A program made the translations under genes and the position numbers. A stretch of DNA of 64,000 nt from Calditrichia bacterium (GTDB lineage: Bacteria; Calditrichota; Calditrichia; Calditrichales; Calditrichaceae): assembly GCA_026983775.1 (NCBI GenBank), contig JALSTK010000006.1:1-64000 (forward strand), in the 5' to 3' direction. The notes below the pieces were generated by a model. The model was not told the DNA's origin. It searched no databases and saw only the letters and a program-made list of their open reading frames with translations. The stretch's first letter is position 1, and each line of letters opens with the position of its first letter. Of the stretch, positions 9,701 through 17,071 are shown in pieces.

Positions 9701-11711
9701 TGCTATGGATGATACGGTATCAGCCGGTCAGATTTTCCGCTTACAGGCCACGGTAACCAATAAACCCGGTGCTGCAAATGCGCAAGGTACAGGAGAGGCG
9801 GTTATTCGTCTTGGCGATCGCTTTGAGCTGGTGGACAATCAAGGTCAAGCCCTGCCAGCGGATTCATTACGGACATTCTCTGCGAATAATCCTTTTGACT
9901 GGTGGTTAAAAGTTAAGCCGCTCAGTACGAACCCGGAGCAGGCTATGGCACAGCGTTTTATTCCGGGCTTCCGGCCACAAAATTCCAACCACCTTCTGAC
10001 TCTGCTCGACAACCAGTTTTCCGTCTATCTGAATCAGTTACCGCTTGATGAAAACTCGCTTAAACCGGCTTATATTCAGAATGATCAGGCTTTAAAAACC
10101 ATCGCCATCGAAGGGGCTGCCCAAATTAATCAATTAACCACAACCGTTCAGGATACACTTTCCACGGGTCAGGATTATACGATTCAACTGACAGCGGATC
10201 TGACCAGTACGGTAACAAACGGCCAGGCAACTCTTATTTTACCGGTCAGTCTGGGCGCTTCTCCCAATACCCCTCTTCCCCTGAATGGCACGAATCAGGC
10301 TCAATGGAATTTAAAGGTACCCGTTGATTACAACGGCAGTGGCAACGAGATCATTCAAATTCAGCTTCAGGCCGAGGATGTGAACAGCGGCCAATTGATT
10401 CAGGGCCAGACCCAGGCTTCGGTTCATATTCAACGGTATGCTTCGTTGGTATTTCGCCATTTCTCGGTTAAACCGTATGCTGTAGCCAACACAAAACTTG
10501 TTTCCCGTGGGCAGAAAATAGAGCTGCGTATTAAACCAGGCTACGCTTCCTATGCCGGTCATCTGCAATATGCTAAATTTACGGGTAGCGGTACCGTTCT
10601 CCTGGATTCAACCATCCATGCTCAGGGCTTTGAACTGGATGCAGGCGACACCTGGGAAAAATCGTTTACAGATACCAATCAGGTGTTACAATGGGTAGTC
10701 AAGGCGCCTCAGGCCGATTTAACGGCCAATTTCGTATTACGGTATAATAAAATGCCAGTCGATTACAATAGCGGGCAACCCGTACATATCGGCTCGGATT
10801 CGGGCCTCGTTGTTTTCCCGATTCGGGTGCGCCAGAAAACAATTATGGTGACGATGGACAATAGCTTCATATCCGACACCTCTTTTACCCAGGCCGAAAG
10901 TGATGTACCGTTGATGGGCTTCAGAGTATCGAATGAGGATTATGATGATGTGCTTAAAGTTCACGGATTGAAGATTGGATTTTATCAATCCATTGGCGAA
11001 GCCTCAGCGGATAATCTCCTTAATTCCATGGCTCTGTTTACAATGCTTAAATCTATCCGTGTCGTGAGTATGGATGATTACCAGGCTCAATTAAAGAAAA
11101 AGGGCTCCCTGGCCGCCATTCAGGATTATATTAATTTCCAAATTACAGATACCACATCCAATCCCGTGGAATTGACTTTTGCGCCGGAAGCGGAATTAAA
11201 TGCCCGCACTATCGGCGACTTTGTAGTCTTAACTTCTTTTCAGGATAAGGCCATAAACAGGGGTTTCCGTGCGGTGCTGAGAGATGTAAATGTCTATGAT
11301 TTTGATGCTGCGCATCCTTTGAGAATAATCGATTCTACCGGAGCCAAAATCGGAGAAAGTGAATTGATGGGTTCCAAAGCGATAACGATTCTTTCCGAAA
11401 ATGTGGCAGAATCCTTTGGAAACTATCCGAATCCTTTCGGAAGAAGGTATGAATCTACCAATATTACTTTCCGCCTCCTGGATCCTTCCGATGTACGGAT
11501 TCGCATATTTACACTGACCGGCGAATTGGTTTGGACGCGGCAGATCAACGGTTTGGCACCGGGATTTTATCAGAATATGGTCAAGTGGGACGGCCGGAAC
11601 GACAGGGGATATCGGGTGCTGAACGGAATTTACTTATGCGCTATTGAGCTGGTGCCGCGTAACGGGAAACCTAAAGTAAGGCATATTATAAAAATCGGAT
11701 ACTTAAAATAA
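1..11711 (+). CDS. Giant repetitive surface protein with C-terminal T9SS-type sorting tail (5' partial)
   Basis: The reading frame is open from base 3 to the TAA at 11709-11711, so the true start lies left of the window and at least 3,900 residues are visible. Up to about 3180 it consists of Ig-like modules of the invasin/filamin kind (motifs such as YDxxGNxxxG and VTFT), including four related modules near 778, 1075, 1381 and 1684 that share an AAGYD...N core. From about 3200 to 10830 follow roughly 21 diverged modules of about 116 residues, resembling CARDB-type domains, with a recurring VxxGQxN...V.N.G.A...DS pattern. The last ~100 residues carry YPNPFG and end in a FlgD-like/T9SS type A tail. 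I could find only two cysteines. It is probably an extracellular adhesin or stalk secreted through T9SS; ligand unknown. The downstream PorV-like gene starts 13 nt later. Confidence 0.9.
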   Translation, partial: WFDVGSSITFSNSSTANFTVTDTTAGSFTVHAENSTDSGVNGESGLITVAAGSADHFTVVSSESAIEVGTDRNLQVRLYDAWGNPISGSTVTFTRSTGSGTFTGGVSSIDDVSDGTGLAEALYTASEDVSYGSDVITVTSGSANTTITLPLETGAISYYGFSPSSAQNVTANTGINYTITAYDQYDNAVSNSETVNLSTPGSSTAWFDVGSSITFSNSSTANFTVTDTTAGSFTVHAENSTDSGVNGESGLITVSPSALSYVLIRSEAHNGGQEVGDHSMSTDEILYLYAAGYDQFNNYIADTSVTWSTNGTLESVNASGNKFGFDPTTTGSGQIVATPAGSVTGDATGTISVTSGGLAELRIQTDTQANGHVFGDTTITADDFLTLYSLGYDADGNFIGRVSANWDSTGVIDQITPANPTDSIHFEAVHSGSGTIKASANSNSLVTDESGLITVNPGNTSYVLIRTAPGGNGSEVQDSTLTAGGSMDLYAAGYDIDNNFTGNTAVNWHVNGTLSGLGDSLNTYFTTINPSQPGSGQVFTTNSNGWTDDQTGTITVNNSTLSELRIQTVAGADGAELNSYTGTAGDSLDLFAAGYDRYGNYLGLQAVSWTVSGDTIGYFRNAVSDTNQNRFYFRIVNTAQFRIVLNTLSDYSGLISVSPGTPALVTQSPVDTSSAEVNHDLSDSLLVKITDVYGNVVPGVSVNWETANDGTLTPASDQTDVQGISRSRWTLKSTVGLDSARAVISAIPDTAVFYANAVSAAADSLLYWSGDGQQDTVAQRLDNEFVVRVVDSLSNPVSGVSITFSMDSPLDVPEGGSDYIIHTVSALTNSNGFASTAFTLGSKTGTYRVCAHNSELKNNPIYFTATAVPDVADSLILYAGNDQSGTVGQQLSDTLKVKVQDAYGNAISNAGLNWIPSADGTVSSDSSYTDSYGIARNLWSLRTQSGKDTLTVTSGSLPLVRFNATANADVASTVVSTYGNNRSAIAGGNQKIEARVEDQYGNVVEGATVSFEPTSNFSNHTDLSDENGLVESVYITPTGADSSIAKAYISGLADTAYYKIYGITYVSNTLEPKVANPGDTVIFRVQVSNPGPNTVELDQANTIFSFTDDLDTMFAAVDSPAVLSASSQNISLRFQQIIIDSAFSSGNYTPQIQFAGINDDVNLNGILNTDPGELSIEPLHIQYVQVQDPASKAVERGGTMNRVMMRVQNSGNRDIGIDNATLTFNPDEGFVVQPDAGNATQIPANGTVDLRFSVQIPDDASIGTVDVDGLILGTVITTGGSASDHHADQTDQFRVTSGIQLTYQNFTPQTVSENQNTAFVLQIQNNGDYDYVLDKDSTRFVFGAQTFYLDGNQTLGPSSLTSLQFATAAITLPSGATYPGTAFLYGTVNGSATYDTLFTADGGDSLHVQSVADLEITAIQLTDTLVTQGEEGDTLKIAITNIGQASALINSVDSISISYNSSYTLTPVQNFPYTLHGNESDTLFFKIKVAADAPTGPDTFRVAISFSDVNSELVYQEEKPALYAAWRIISPGALHLLSVQADYDSVSTGQSNIPVLVRLENNGAYTIQVDSVRLTLPTQNYVTNTLLRTISRQLQSGEQDTVWFHVEVRSDASSGTDALNASAFGINSYDQSQLSDQSADTTDSWLVQQAVAITVLDNQPVQVSTGQNISPTVEVRNTGEADLLIDTTNSRLEMVGQPDFSRRLTTPTVIGGKSTVTLHFEAGAISQSSGTYTLQLNLEGTENHAAYNQTLPTVHDLVVQNRAAVVIDSVIAEATHIAQGSDTLITVRVSNTGEAKLIVDSLRITAYDVNQTVTPTLPFTMNGNSFQRFQVRFTLPDDAATGNQILDARTAGRDSNYVAAGNDSTIRDEGASVTDNWSVFTPADITVTSITSQDSVVNQGQDNNPVYIHIQNNGQSPAFITSLKLVERIGLYVHHYPDLNFTVQGGSDTTVTDLVDVKINSATGKDTLQAQVGYRDQYSGKKYSYQSIDSLVWRVTSGRSAVSITSVAASQNSVSLGQNTANVRVHIVNDSDGPITIDSLQLRFTHNDTSAYGYGDPIPPLGSIDGGLEQTYTIPITVRESALTGPDTISSRIHIHEEISGKSYWFENSSVNDSWLVEQRPQVTIASVQIAPDTASTGQQNITGTVVVANASGTYRANARVDSVQLHLNLGAQNQDDRFIIIRAGSPSLPLEIGAGTNVSFPFDVAVTDTAQSGVHTATGRVVSSDVNDDAQSVVDTTSSPGSLTIQQKAAVQISSVRVVPDTMHQGQQNGLVYVAVTNSSEATAIINQADLSFSQMIDFNPVLTNHSTPFNLSGGQSDTLIFSITINTNVYSGPVDVSASISAQDINSEQTISADAVNAARFEIQTPADISWLSTDPTQSAGNDSVVFYVDLRNDGQAAVDIDSSHTRLQILDNNLNPTGYSIPMADSSLLRLPGDHQSTRLIFRRTYLSGLSGSTYYYRLNLRGNSNHEASVDQSIDAGILHYGDSLVVITQIAANKNNAVWGETGLMVSMVVSNGVGPQTIDQEGTKLIFTDQNGGLVQVANYQRTDTLTVLQQQNNNQLTFSFDVPHEFFTGTLNIYGQISLENGTNVVESQSTHAEIQVASGGAAHYVEQTLSPDTIISREIVAFHMAFVDSGTADLTLLPDSTFIRIVGAGVNDIYLSGRYTLKGKDESDGRVENTNVVFNNATLPEHLTTGVYDLYWSAVGELPDGQTIHSEGTSPSAVTIINPANLIFTQVSVDSQIVRQGQTDIPLRTVITNQGQSPAVLRAIQFDFRQTQTDQLVSSEWLQKSSSALLPDTLTAGQSTSYQFTFNLDAEATLGSVTAQPAGLFSDLRTEQINDTSRTILAADTVVVISPALFRIDSLTIPKDALAPNAPFVNVGDSFHLNIRMHNAGSDEIPRAYLSLYRGSTRLVGFTVESIMPGSTVMHQEETVLNQTGAYQFKVVVDSAMDKTGKRITINQPLDNVETVQAVLPALLNVAASVSAPVGAQDSILSRGQQFTIRAAVSNNGQAEYGNGKLKLILPAGYNLVADTLSLRSFNPSTKYVEWTVSANQLTSGPDFDSLQVAIFEAPIDLNSGSPSVLGKRISVVPVRVVPAGIIQATSISVTEPAGATDNIISTTQVFTIHALFDYSTAMNDSNRLARIILPSGYSLLDSGRINLSTAGLQDHVDWRVVAPETVSSQPDSIYIILSGNDENSGQFKQTESPKLGLHIINRTSLALNLKIVEPTGAMDDTVSAGQIFRLQATVTNKPGAANAQGTGEAVIRLGDRFELVDNQGQALPADSLRTFSANNPFDWWLKVKPLSTNPEQAMAQRFIPGFRPQNSNHLLTLLDNQFSVYLNQLPLDENSLKPAYIQNDQALKTIAIEGAAQINQLTTTVQDTLSTGQDYTIQLTADLTSTVTNGQATLILPVSLGASPNTPLPLNGTNQAQWNLKVPVDYNGSGNEIIQIQLQAEDVNSGQLIQGQTQASVHIQRYASLVFRHFSVKPYAVANTKLVSRGQKIELRIKPGYASYAGHLQYAKFTGSGTVLLDSTIHAQGFELDAGDTWEKSFTDTNQVLQWVVKAPQADLTANFVLRYNKMPVDYNSGQPVHIGSDSGLVVFPIRVRQKTIMVTMDNSFISDTSFTQAESDVPLMGFRVSNEDYDDVLKVHGLKIGFYQSIGEASADNLLNSMALFTMLKSIRVVSMDDYQAQLKKKGSLAAIQDYINFQITDTTSNPVELTFAPEAELNARTIGDFVVLTSFQDKAINRGFRAVLRDVNVYDFDAAHPLRIIDSTGAKIGESELMGSKAITILSENVAESFGNYPNPFGRRYESTNITFRLLDPSDVRIRIFTLTGELVWTRQINGLAPGFYQNMVKWDGRNDRGYRVLNGIYLCAIELVPRNGKPKVRHIIKIGYLK

Positions 11712-11724
11712 GAGAGATAAATTT

Positions 11725-13638
11725 ATGAGCAGGCGTTTTCTCATATCACAATTTATCATGGTTCTGATTGCACTTCTGTTTGCCGGAAAAGAAGTGATGG
11801 CCCAGGAGAAGGGTCAGGGCGGAACGGAAAGCAATCTCAGCATGGGTTACGGTGCGCGGGCTTTGGGCATGGGGCAGGCCTTTACGGCCATGGCCGATGA
11901 TCCCACGGCTGTGTTTTGGAATCCGGCAGGATTGGAATATGTCTATCAGCAGAGTGTCAGTTTTTTCCATTCCACTCTGTTCGAAGGTACCATGTATGAT
12001 TTTCTGGGCTATGCGTATCCCACATTGAATCTGGGTACTTTCGGTATGGGTATAGGCCGGATCGGCATCGGGCAAATACCGCAGCGTGATGCGTTTAATA
12101 ATTACTTGGGTACCTTCTCCTGGGATGAAGTTCAGGGCTATTTCTCTTACGCCAAGAAAATCTTCTGGGATTTAACCCCGGGCATTACCGTCAAGGTTGT
12201 CCGCAAGGCCTGGAACAACCTATATAGTGAAGGAAGTAAAATAGACTACGGCGTGGGTATGGATTTAGGGTTTATGTACCGACCCGAAATTTTTACTTCC
12301 GCGTTGTTACGTGACTGGTCCTTCGGATTCAATCTACGCAATATATTTACTCCTCAAATAAAAGAGGGAATTGATACCGACGCTCTGCCCCTTTCCATTC
12401 GCGCCGGTTTGATGCGCCGGATTTTATTTAGCGGTGCGAATACGTTAAATGTTCTGCTGGATTTTGATTATTCGCAGCACCGTGATTTGCGGATTCATTT
12501 CGGTACCGAGTACCGTTTCAGAAATCTGGGCATGGTTCGTTTGGGCTATGACGGAAAGAATCCCACCTTTGGGGCGGGGGTTAAATATAGTATCTTTCAG
12601 ATTGATTATGCTTTTGGGAATACCAGTTATTCGGACGTTTTATCTGCCATGCACCGGTTTTCTCTGTCTTTTAATTTCGGTTTGAACCGGGATCAACTAT
12701 TCGAAATTGCCCAGGCCAAACGAAAAGCTGAAGAAGAACGAATTATTGCCGATATAAGAGAAAAGGATCGGCAAAAATTTGTAGCCGAGCATCTGAGTAA
12801 AGCCGATAAATATTTTTCCAATGGTAAATATTTGGACGCAATTGTCGAGTATCAACAAGTAATGGGTCGGGATGCCTTTAATCCACGGGCCAAGATCATG
12901 CTCGATTCTTCGGATGTAATGTTAAAAAGGCAGCTGGATTCGGAACGAGCCCTGGCCGTTCGCAATGCCATAGATAAAGATCGGGCGGAAAATACCCGTG
13001 CCTTTGTAAACGAACATTTCGAGAAGGGCAGAACTTTTCTCAATAAGAACCGCTTTACCGAAGCATTGATGGAATTTAACCTCGCTCTGGATAAAGCGCC
13101 GAATGATCCGACTCTGGTGAGTGCCATTCGTACCACCAAGAGGCGTATGAATGAAGAGGTAAAACGTTTAATCGTGCAGAGCCGTAAACAATTCAAGCAG
13201 GGAAATTATGCCAATGCACTGAACCTTTTGGCAGATGCCAGCGTGCTGGGCGGAGATAATCAACCCATCCAGAATGAGATCCAAACGCTTACCCAGCGGA
13301 TCAGACTTCAGGAAGATATCCAGAAAGGATTAGGACTTTTCGATATCGGTCAATATGACCAGGCTTTGAAAATTTTTGAACAAGCTCTGAAGATCAGCCC
13401 GGAAAACAAACTGGCTAAACAATATTATGAAAAATCAAAAGTAGAAACCGTGGGTAAGACGGAGAAACTGGATCCGATCAATGAACGGCGTTTTCTGCAA
13501 GGGGTTGATTTCTTTGTAAAAGGGAAATATACTCGGGCCATAACGATTTGGGATGAGATATTAAAGAAATATCCTTATAATAAAAAGGTATTAAAGGCGA
13601 TACAGGGAGCCAGAGACCGGCTGAAAAAGACCAGGTAA
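11725..13638 (+). CDS. PorV/PorQ-like outer-membrane protein with C-terminal TPR domain
   Basis: The 637-residue product has an N-terminal signal peptide ending near AQE (about residue 27). The following GYGARALGMGQAFTAMADD and FWNPAGL are the hallmark of the PorV/PorQ/UPF0164 barrel family, which fills about residues 30-330. PorV shuttles T9SS cargo and PorQ acts in attachment, so a role in handling the giant protein just upstream is a reasonable inference. Residues about 335-637 are a charged helix followed by at least four or five TPR-like repeats (for example YFSNGKYLDAIVEYQQV and GLFDIGQYDQALKIFEQAL), which should lie in the periplasm. Family members usually end after the barrel, so the TPR extension is an accessory. 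The start follows the giant gene by 13 nt and has an AGAGAG-type ribosome site. Confidence 0.85.
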   Translation: MSRRFLISQFIMVLIALLFAGKEVMAQEKGQGGTESNLSMGYGARALGMGQAFTAMADDPTAVFWNPAGLEYVYQQSVSFFHSTLFEGTMYDFLGYAYPTLNLGTFGMGIGRIGIGQIPQRDAFNNYLGTFSWDEVQGYFSYAKKIFWDLTPGITVKVVRKAWNNLYSEGSKIDYGVGMDLGFMYRPEIFTSALLRDWSFGFNLRNIFTPQIKEGIDTDALPLSIRAGLMRRILFSGANTLNVLLDFDYSQHRDLRIHFGTEYRFRNLGMVRLGYDGKNPTFGAGVKYSIFQIDYAFGNTSYSDVLSAMHRFSLSFNFGLNRDQLFEIAQAKRKAEEERIIADIREKDRQKFVAEHLSKADKYFSNGKYLDAIVEYQQVMGRDAFNPRAKIMLDSSDVMLKRQLDSERALAVRNAIDKDRAENTRAFVNEHFEKGRTFLNKNRFTEALMEFNLALDKAPNDPTLVSAIRTTKRRMNEEVKRLIVQSRKQFKQGNYANALNLLADASVLGGDNQPIQNEIQTLTQRIRLQEDIQKGLGLFDIGQYDQALKIFEQALKISPENKLAKQYYEKSKVETVGKTEKLDPINERRFLQGVDFFVKGKYTRAITIWDEILKKYPYNKKVLKAIQGARDRLKKTR

Positions 13639-13660
13639 AGTATTTTAAGCGGATAGTTTT

Positions 13661-16600
13661 ATGTTTAAAAATGTAAAAAAGGAAGAAATTACCATTCCGG
13701 CCCAGATGAGTTATCTCATCCAGGTACGGGATTTTATTGATCATATCGGTAAACGCTATAGATTCGAAGAGAAAATTGTCAACTCTTTTAAACTGGTTGT
13801 TGATGAAGCATGCACCAACATTATCCGTCATGGCTACCGCGATATCAAAAATGGTGAAATAACCATTAAAGCCATTGTTCGTCGATTAAGTTTAACCATT
13901 CTGATTGTCGATCAGGGTAAAAGTTTTGATCCCCGACAGGCGGCCACTCCCGATTTGGCCAAATATGTAAATATCGGCAAAAAAGGCGGCCTGGGTATCA
14001 TGATGATGCGTAAGTTGATGGATGACATGAGTTATTCCGTCACCGAGCGTGGGAACGAATTTCGGTTAACCAAATATCGTGATCAGAGCCATGAATCGAA
14101 AGTAATGTTGTGGTGGCACGGCCTTAATTTGAAAGCTAAATATTCCATCTTTGCTTCGGTTATTTTTACGGTTTTGGTCCTGGCTATTTTTATCCCGATT
14201 TATATGAATACGAACGAAAAAGTCCTGGTGGATGCCTTATCCGTAACCGGGGCGGCTTGCCAGGCTATGGCCGATAATTCGGTGGATGATTTGCTGAATG
14301 ATAATAGCGCCGTACTGTTTGAAAACGCTTATTCTTTCAGAAATTCCGATTCCCTTCTGATCAAAGATGTCTTTGTGGTCGATACAGCGGGAGCAATCCT
14401 CGCCTGGGGTAATACCTCCCGAACTTATGAATTTTCAACTTATCCCAAGCCCGGGAATGCGGCTTTGGTCGATACTTTTAAAAACGCACGGGTATTCAGT
14501 TACGCTCTAAATGATACCGTGAAGATTTACGACGTTTCGGCAGAAATTACCCTGGGCGGCGTTAAAAAGATCGGTGAAGTACATGCCTGGATTGACCAGC
14601 AAACTATTGTTGACCGGGTCAATCATAAAAAACTTCGCCAGATTATATTTCTGATCATTATTTTAGTGGCCGGATATATTCCGCTAGTCTATTTAATTAA
14701 CCGTATCTTATCTCCATTTCATAGTCTGGCCGAATGGGTTCGAGAAGTGATTCATGGAAAAGTAGACCAGGACGAAATCGATATTGACGCTTCGGATGAG
14801 ATTGGTGAGATTGCTCAGGCCTTTAACGAAATGACTAGTAAATTTCGTGAGGCCCAGGTTAATTTAATGGAGCAGCAAAAATTGCAGAAGGAGTTGCAGG
14901 TTGCCCAGGAAATTCAGCAAATGCTATTGCCCAGCGATTTCCCGAAAGTTGAAGGATTTGAAATTGCTTCCTATTACGAAGCGGCCAAAGAGGTGGGCGG
15001 TGATCTATTTGATTTTGTTGAAGTAGATGATGAAACCATTGGTATTTGTGTGGCCGATGTTTCCGGAAAGGGTGTGCCGGGATCACTCATCATGACAATG
15101 ATCCGTACGGCTTTACGTCTGGAATCCCGCGGTAACAAAAATCCGGCCGATGTTCTGGCCCGGGTTAACCGCTTCGTGGCGGATGATATGAAACGCGGTA
15201 TGTTTGTTACCATGTTCTATATTATTCTGGATTCACGTAACCGTATTATTCACTATGCTAGCGCCGGTCATAATCCCATGATTCTCTACCGCGGTTCCAG
15301 CAGACAGACCTATTATCTGAATCCTACCGGATTCCCGGTCGGTATTCAATTACCCGATCTGCATCTGTTCGATAAAACCATTCAAACCGATTCCATCCGT
15401 CTGCGTGAAGATGATATTCTTGTTTTATATACGGACGGTATTACCGAGGCCATGAACGCCAAACGGGAGCTCTTCAGAGAAGAGCGCTTTCTGGAAACCA
15501 TTCGTCGTAATGCTCATCTCGATGTGGGTGAATTCGTAAAAAGTGTAAATCAGGATTTAAAAGCTTTTACCGGTGGTGCCCCTCAAAATGATGATATTAC
15601 CTTTGTGGCCGTCAAGGAACGCATGATGGCCGGTGACGTTAAGTATCGCTTACAGGAAGAACTGTTTAACATGATCGAAGAAGGGGTAAAGGTAAAAGAT
15701 GCTCTGGAAAAGTTAAAAGTATCTCCTCATCAGTATTATAAATACAAAGAGATCATCCAGCGCAAAGGGATGAAAGGTCTGCGTGATTATTTTGAAGAGC
15801 AGGACTATGTAGAGAAAAAGCACCTATCCATAGAGGCAAAGACAAAGATTTTTGATATTATACGCAAACATCCGGATTACGGACCTAAATTAATTTCCTA
15901 TGAATTGCGTAAAGACGAATATGGCAATATGAGAATCGATGCGGACCGGATTTATAATGAACTGATTAAACTGCGTTTAAATACGCAAACCTTACGGGAA
16001 CGCTATCTGCGTAAGAGCAGTAAACGTCCTTTAAAACAACCCGGTACCCCGCTGCTGACTCTCGATGGGAAAGTTATTTTGGACTTCGAATCCAGTGAAA
16101 GAGAGATAGCCAAACGTCATGAAGTAGAAGCTAAAGCCATGCGGGCTATCAAACCGGAGGAAACCGAAGAGCGGAAGCCGACGACCATTCACCTTACCAC
16201 TACAGAAGCGGAAGAGGAACTCTCCGGGAAATTCATGCATCAGGCAGCTACTATGCCGCCTGAAAAAGAAAAACGATCTGCAGCTCAGCCAGAACCGGAA
16301 GTAAAGGAAAAGGCAGCGGATTCTAAGCCGGATGTGAAACCGAAAACCGAGCCAAAAGCAAAGCCGAAGCCGAGAGCTGTGCCTGCTGCACCTAAGCCCC
16401 AGGCGGAGCCGGAAATGAAAGCTGAACCCGCGCAACCGGAAGAAAAGGGTACTCCGCAAATCAGGGAGGATCATCCGCCCGAGAAGGAAGTTTCCAGGAA
16501 AGACTTATTGCAGTCCGTCACTGCGGATCTGAATAAGGACGATATACTGCACTATTTTGATTTGGTGAAAGATGATTTTACAAAGATACGTACGATTATA

Positions 16601-17026
16601 GGGAATATAGAAGAAAGCGAACATTTAAAACAAGATATAAAGACTCTTAATGTATTATTGAAAATCAGCTTAAAACATCCTCATTTAAAGAAAATTCCTG
16701 ATGTCAAAGGACTTTTTGAACAAATTCAGCACATATTTGATATAACCTATAAAGATTTTGAACATATTGATGCTAAAGTTATTTATATTAATTACAAAGA
16801 ATTATTGAAATATTTCAAAAAAGACAATAAATTTAAAGATTATTCCAGTTTATTCGAAAATATAAATACAATCGGATTAATTCATCGCCATATACAACGG
16901 AGTGTAAGCGAACATTCTAAGGGAAAAACAGATAGTTATAAACAGATTCGGGAAAAATTAGCCAGTAAAAAAGTAATATCAAATACTGCATTATTAGAAG
17001 CGATAGAAAAAAATAAAGAACAATAA
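13661..17026 (+). CDS. Membrane RsbW-type kinase / SpoIIE-type phosphatase fusion with bipartite HTH
   Basis: This 1121-residue protein appears to combine both enzymes of a partner-switching circuit. Residues 1-145 form an anti-sigma-factor-like HATPase with N-box E49...N53 and a GGLGIMMM lid. A TM helix (about 157-180), an extracytoplasmic sensor region and a second TM (about 327-350) lead to a HAMP domain. A SpoIIE/PP2C phosphatase follows at about 413-651 (GGDLFDF with D448, ADVSGKG, YTDGI, NDDIT). Residues about 660-715 (VSPHQYYKYKEI, KGMKGL) and 722-786 (IIRKHPDYGPKLISYEL) read as the two consecutive HTH units seen at the N-terminus of IS481/IS3-like transposases. A Pro/Glu/Lys-rich linker (about 830-965) and an AT-rich helical tail (about 968-1121) end the protein. 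It lies 22 nt after the PorV-like gene and 45 nt before its STAS partner. The enzymatic assignment is strong; the role of the HTH is unknown. Confidence 0.88.
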   Translation: MFKNVKKEEITIPAQMSYLIQVRDFIDHIGKRYRFEEKIVNSFKLVVDEACTNIIRHGYRDIKNGEITIKAIVRRLSLTILIVDQGKSFDPRQAATPDLAKYVNIGKKGGLGIMMMRKLMDDMSYSVTERGNEFRLTKYRDQSHESKVMLWWHGLNLKAKYSIFASVIFTVLVLAIFIPIYMNTNEKVLVDALSVTGAACQAMADNSVDDLLNDNSAVLFENAYSFRNSDSLLIKDVFVVDTAGAILAWGNTSRTYEFSTYPKPGNAALVDTFKNARVFSYALNDTVKIYDVSAEITLGGVKKIGEVHAWIDQQTIVDRVNHKKLRQIIFLIIILVAGYIPLVYLINRILSPFHSLAEWVREVIHGKVDQDEIDIDASDEIGEIAQAFNEMTSKFREAQVNLMEQQKLQKELQVAQEIQQMLLPSDFPKVEGFEIASYYEAAKEVGGDLFDFVEVDDETIGICVADVSGKGVPGSLIMTMIRTALRLESRGNKNPADVLARVNRFVADDMKRGMFVTMFYIILDSRNRIIHYASAGHNPMILYRGSSRQTYYLNPTGFPVGIQLPDLHLFDKTIQTDSIRLREDDILVLYTDGITEAMNAKRELFREERFLETIRRNAHLDVGEFVKSVNQDLKAFTGGAPQNDDITFVAVKERMMAGDVKYRLQEELFNMIEEGVKVKDALEKLKVSPHQYYKYKEIIQRKGMKGLRDYFEEQDYVEKKHLSIEAKTKIFDIIRKHPDYGPKLISYELRKDEYGNMRIDADRIYNELIKLRLNTQTLRERYLRKSSKRPLKQPGTPLLTLDGKVILDFESSEREIAKRHEVEAKAMRAIKPEETEERKPTTIHLTTTEAEEELSGKFMHQAATMPPEKEKRSAAQPEPEVKEKAADSKPDVKPKTEPKAKPKPRAVPAAPKPQAEPEMKAEPAQPEEKGTPQIREDHPPEKEVSRKDLLQSVTADLNKDDILHYFDLVKDDFTKIRTIIGNIEESEHLKQDIKTLNVLLKISLKHPHLKKIPDVKGLFEQIQHIFDITYKDFEHIDAKVIYINYKELLKYFKKDNKFKDYSSLFENINTIGLIHRHIQRSVSEHSKGKTDSYKQIREKLASKKVISNTALLEAIEKNKEQ

Positions 17027-17071
17027 AACGCTTCCCGATCAATTATTGCATTCCTGCAAGAGGAGGATTGA

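Noticed and set aside
16031-16474. 147-codon minus-strand frame rich in Arg, Phe and Leu
   Set aside because: It is the antisense of the Pro/Glu/Lys-rich linker of the kinase/phosphatase; its composition is a by-product of that linker.
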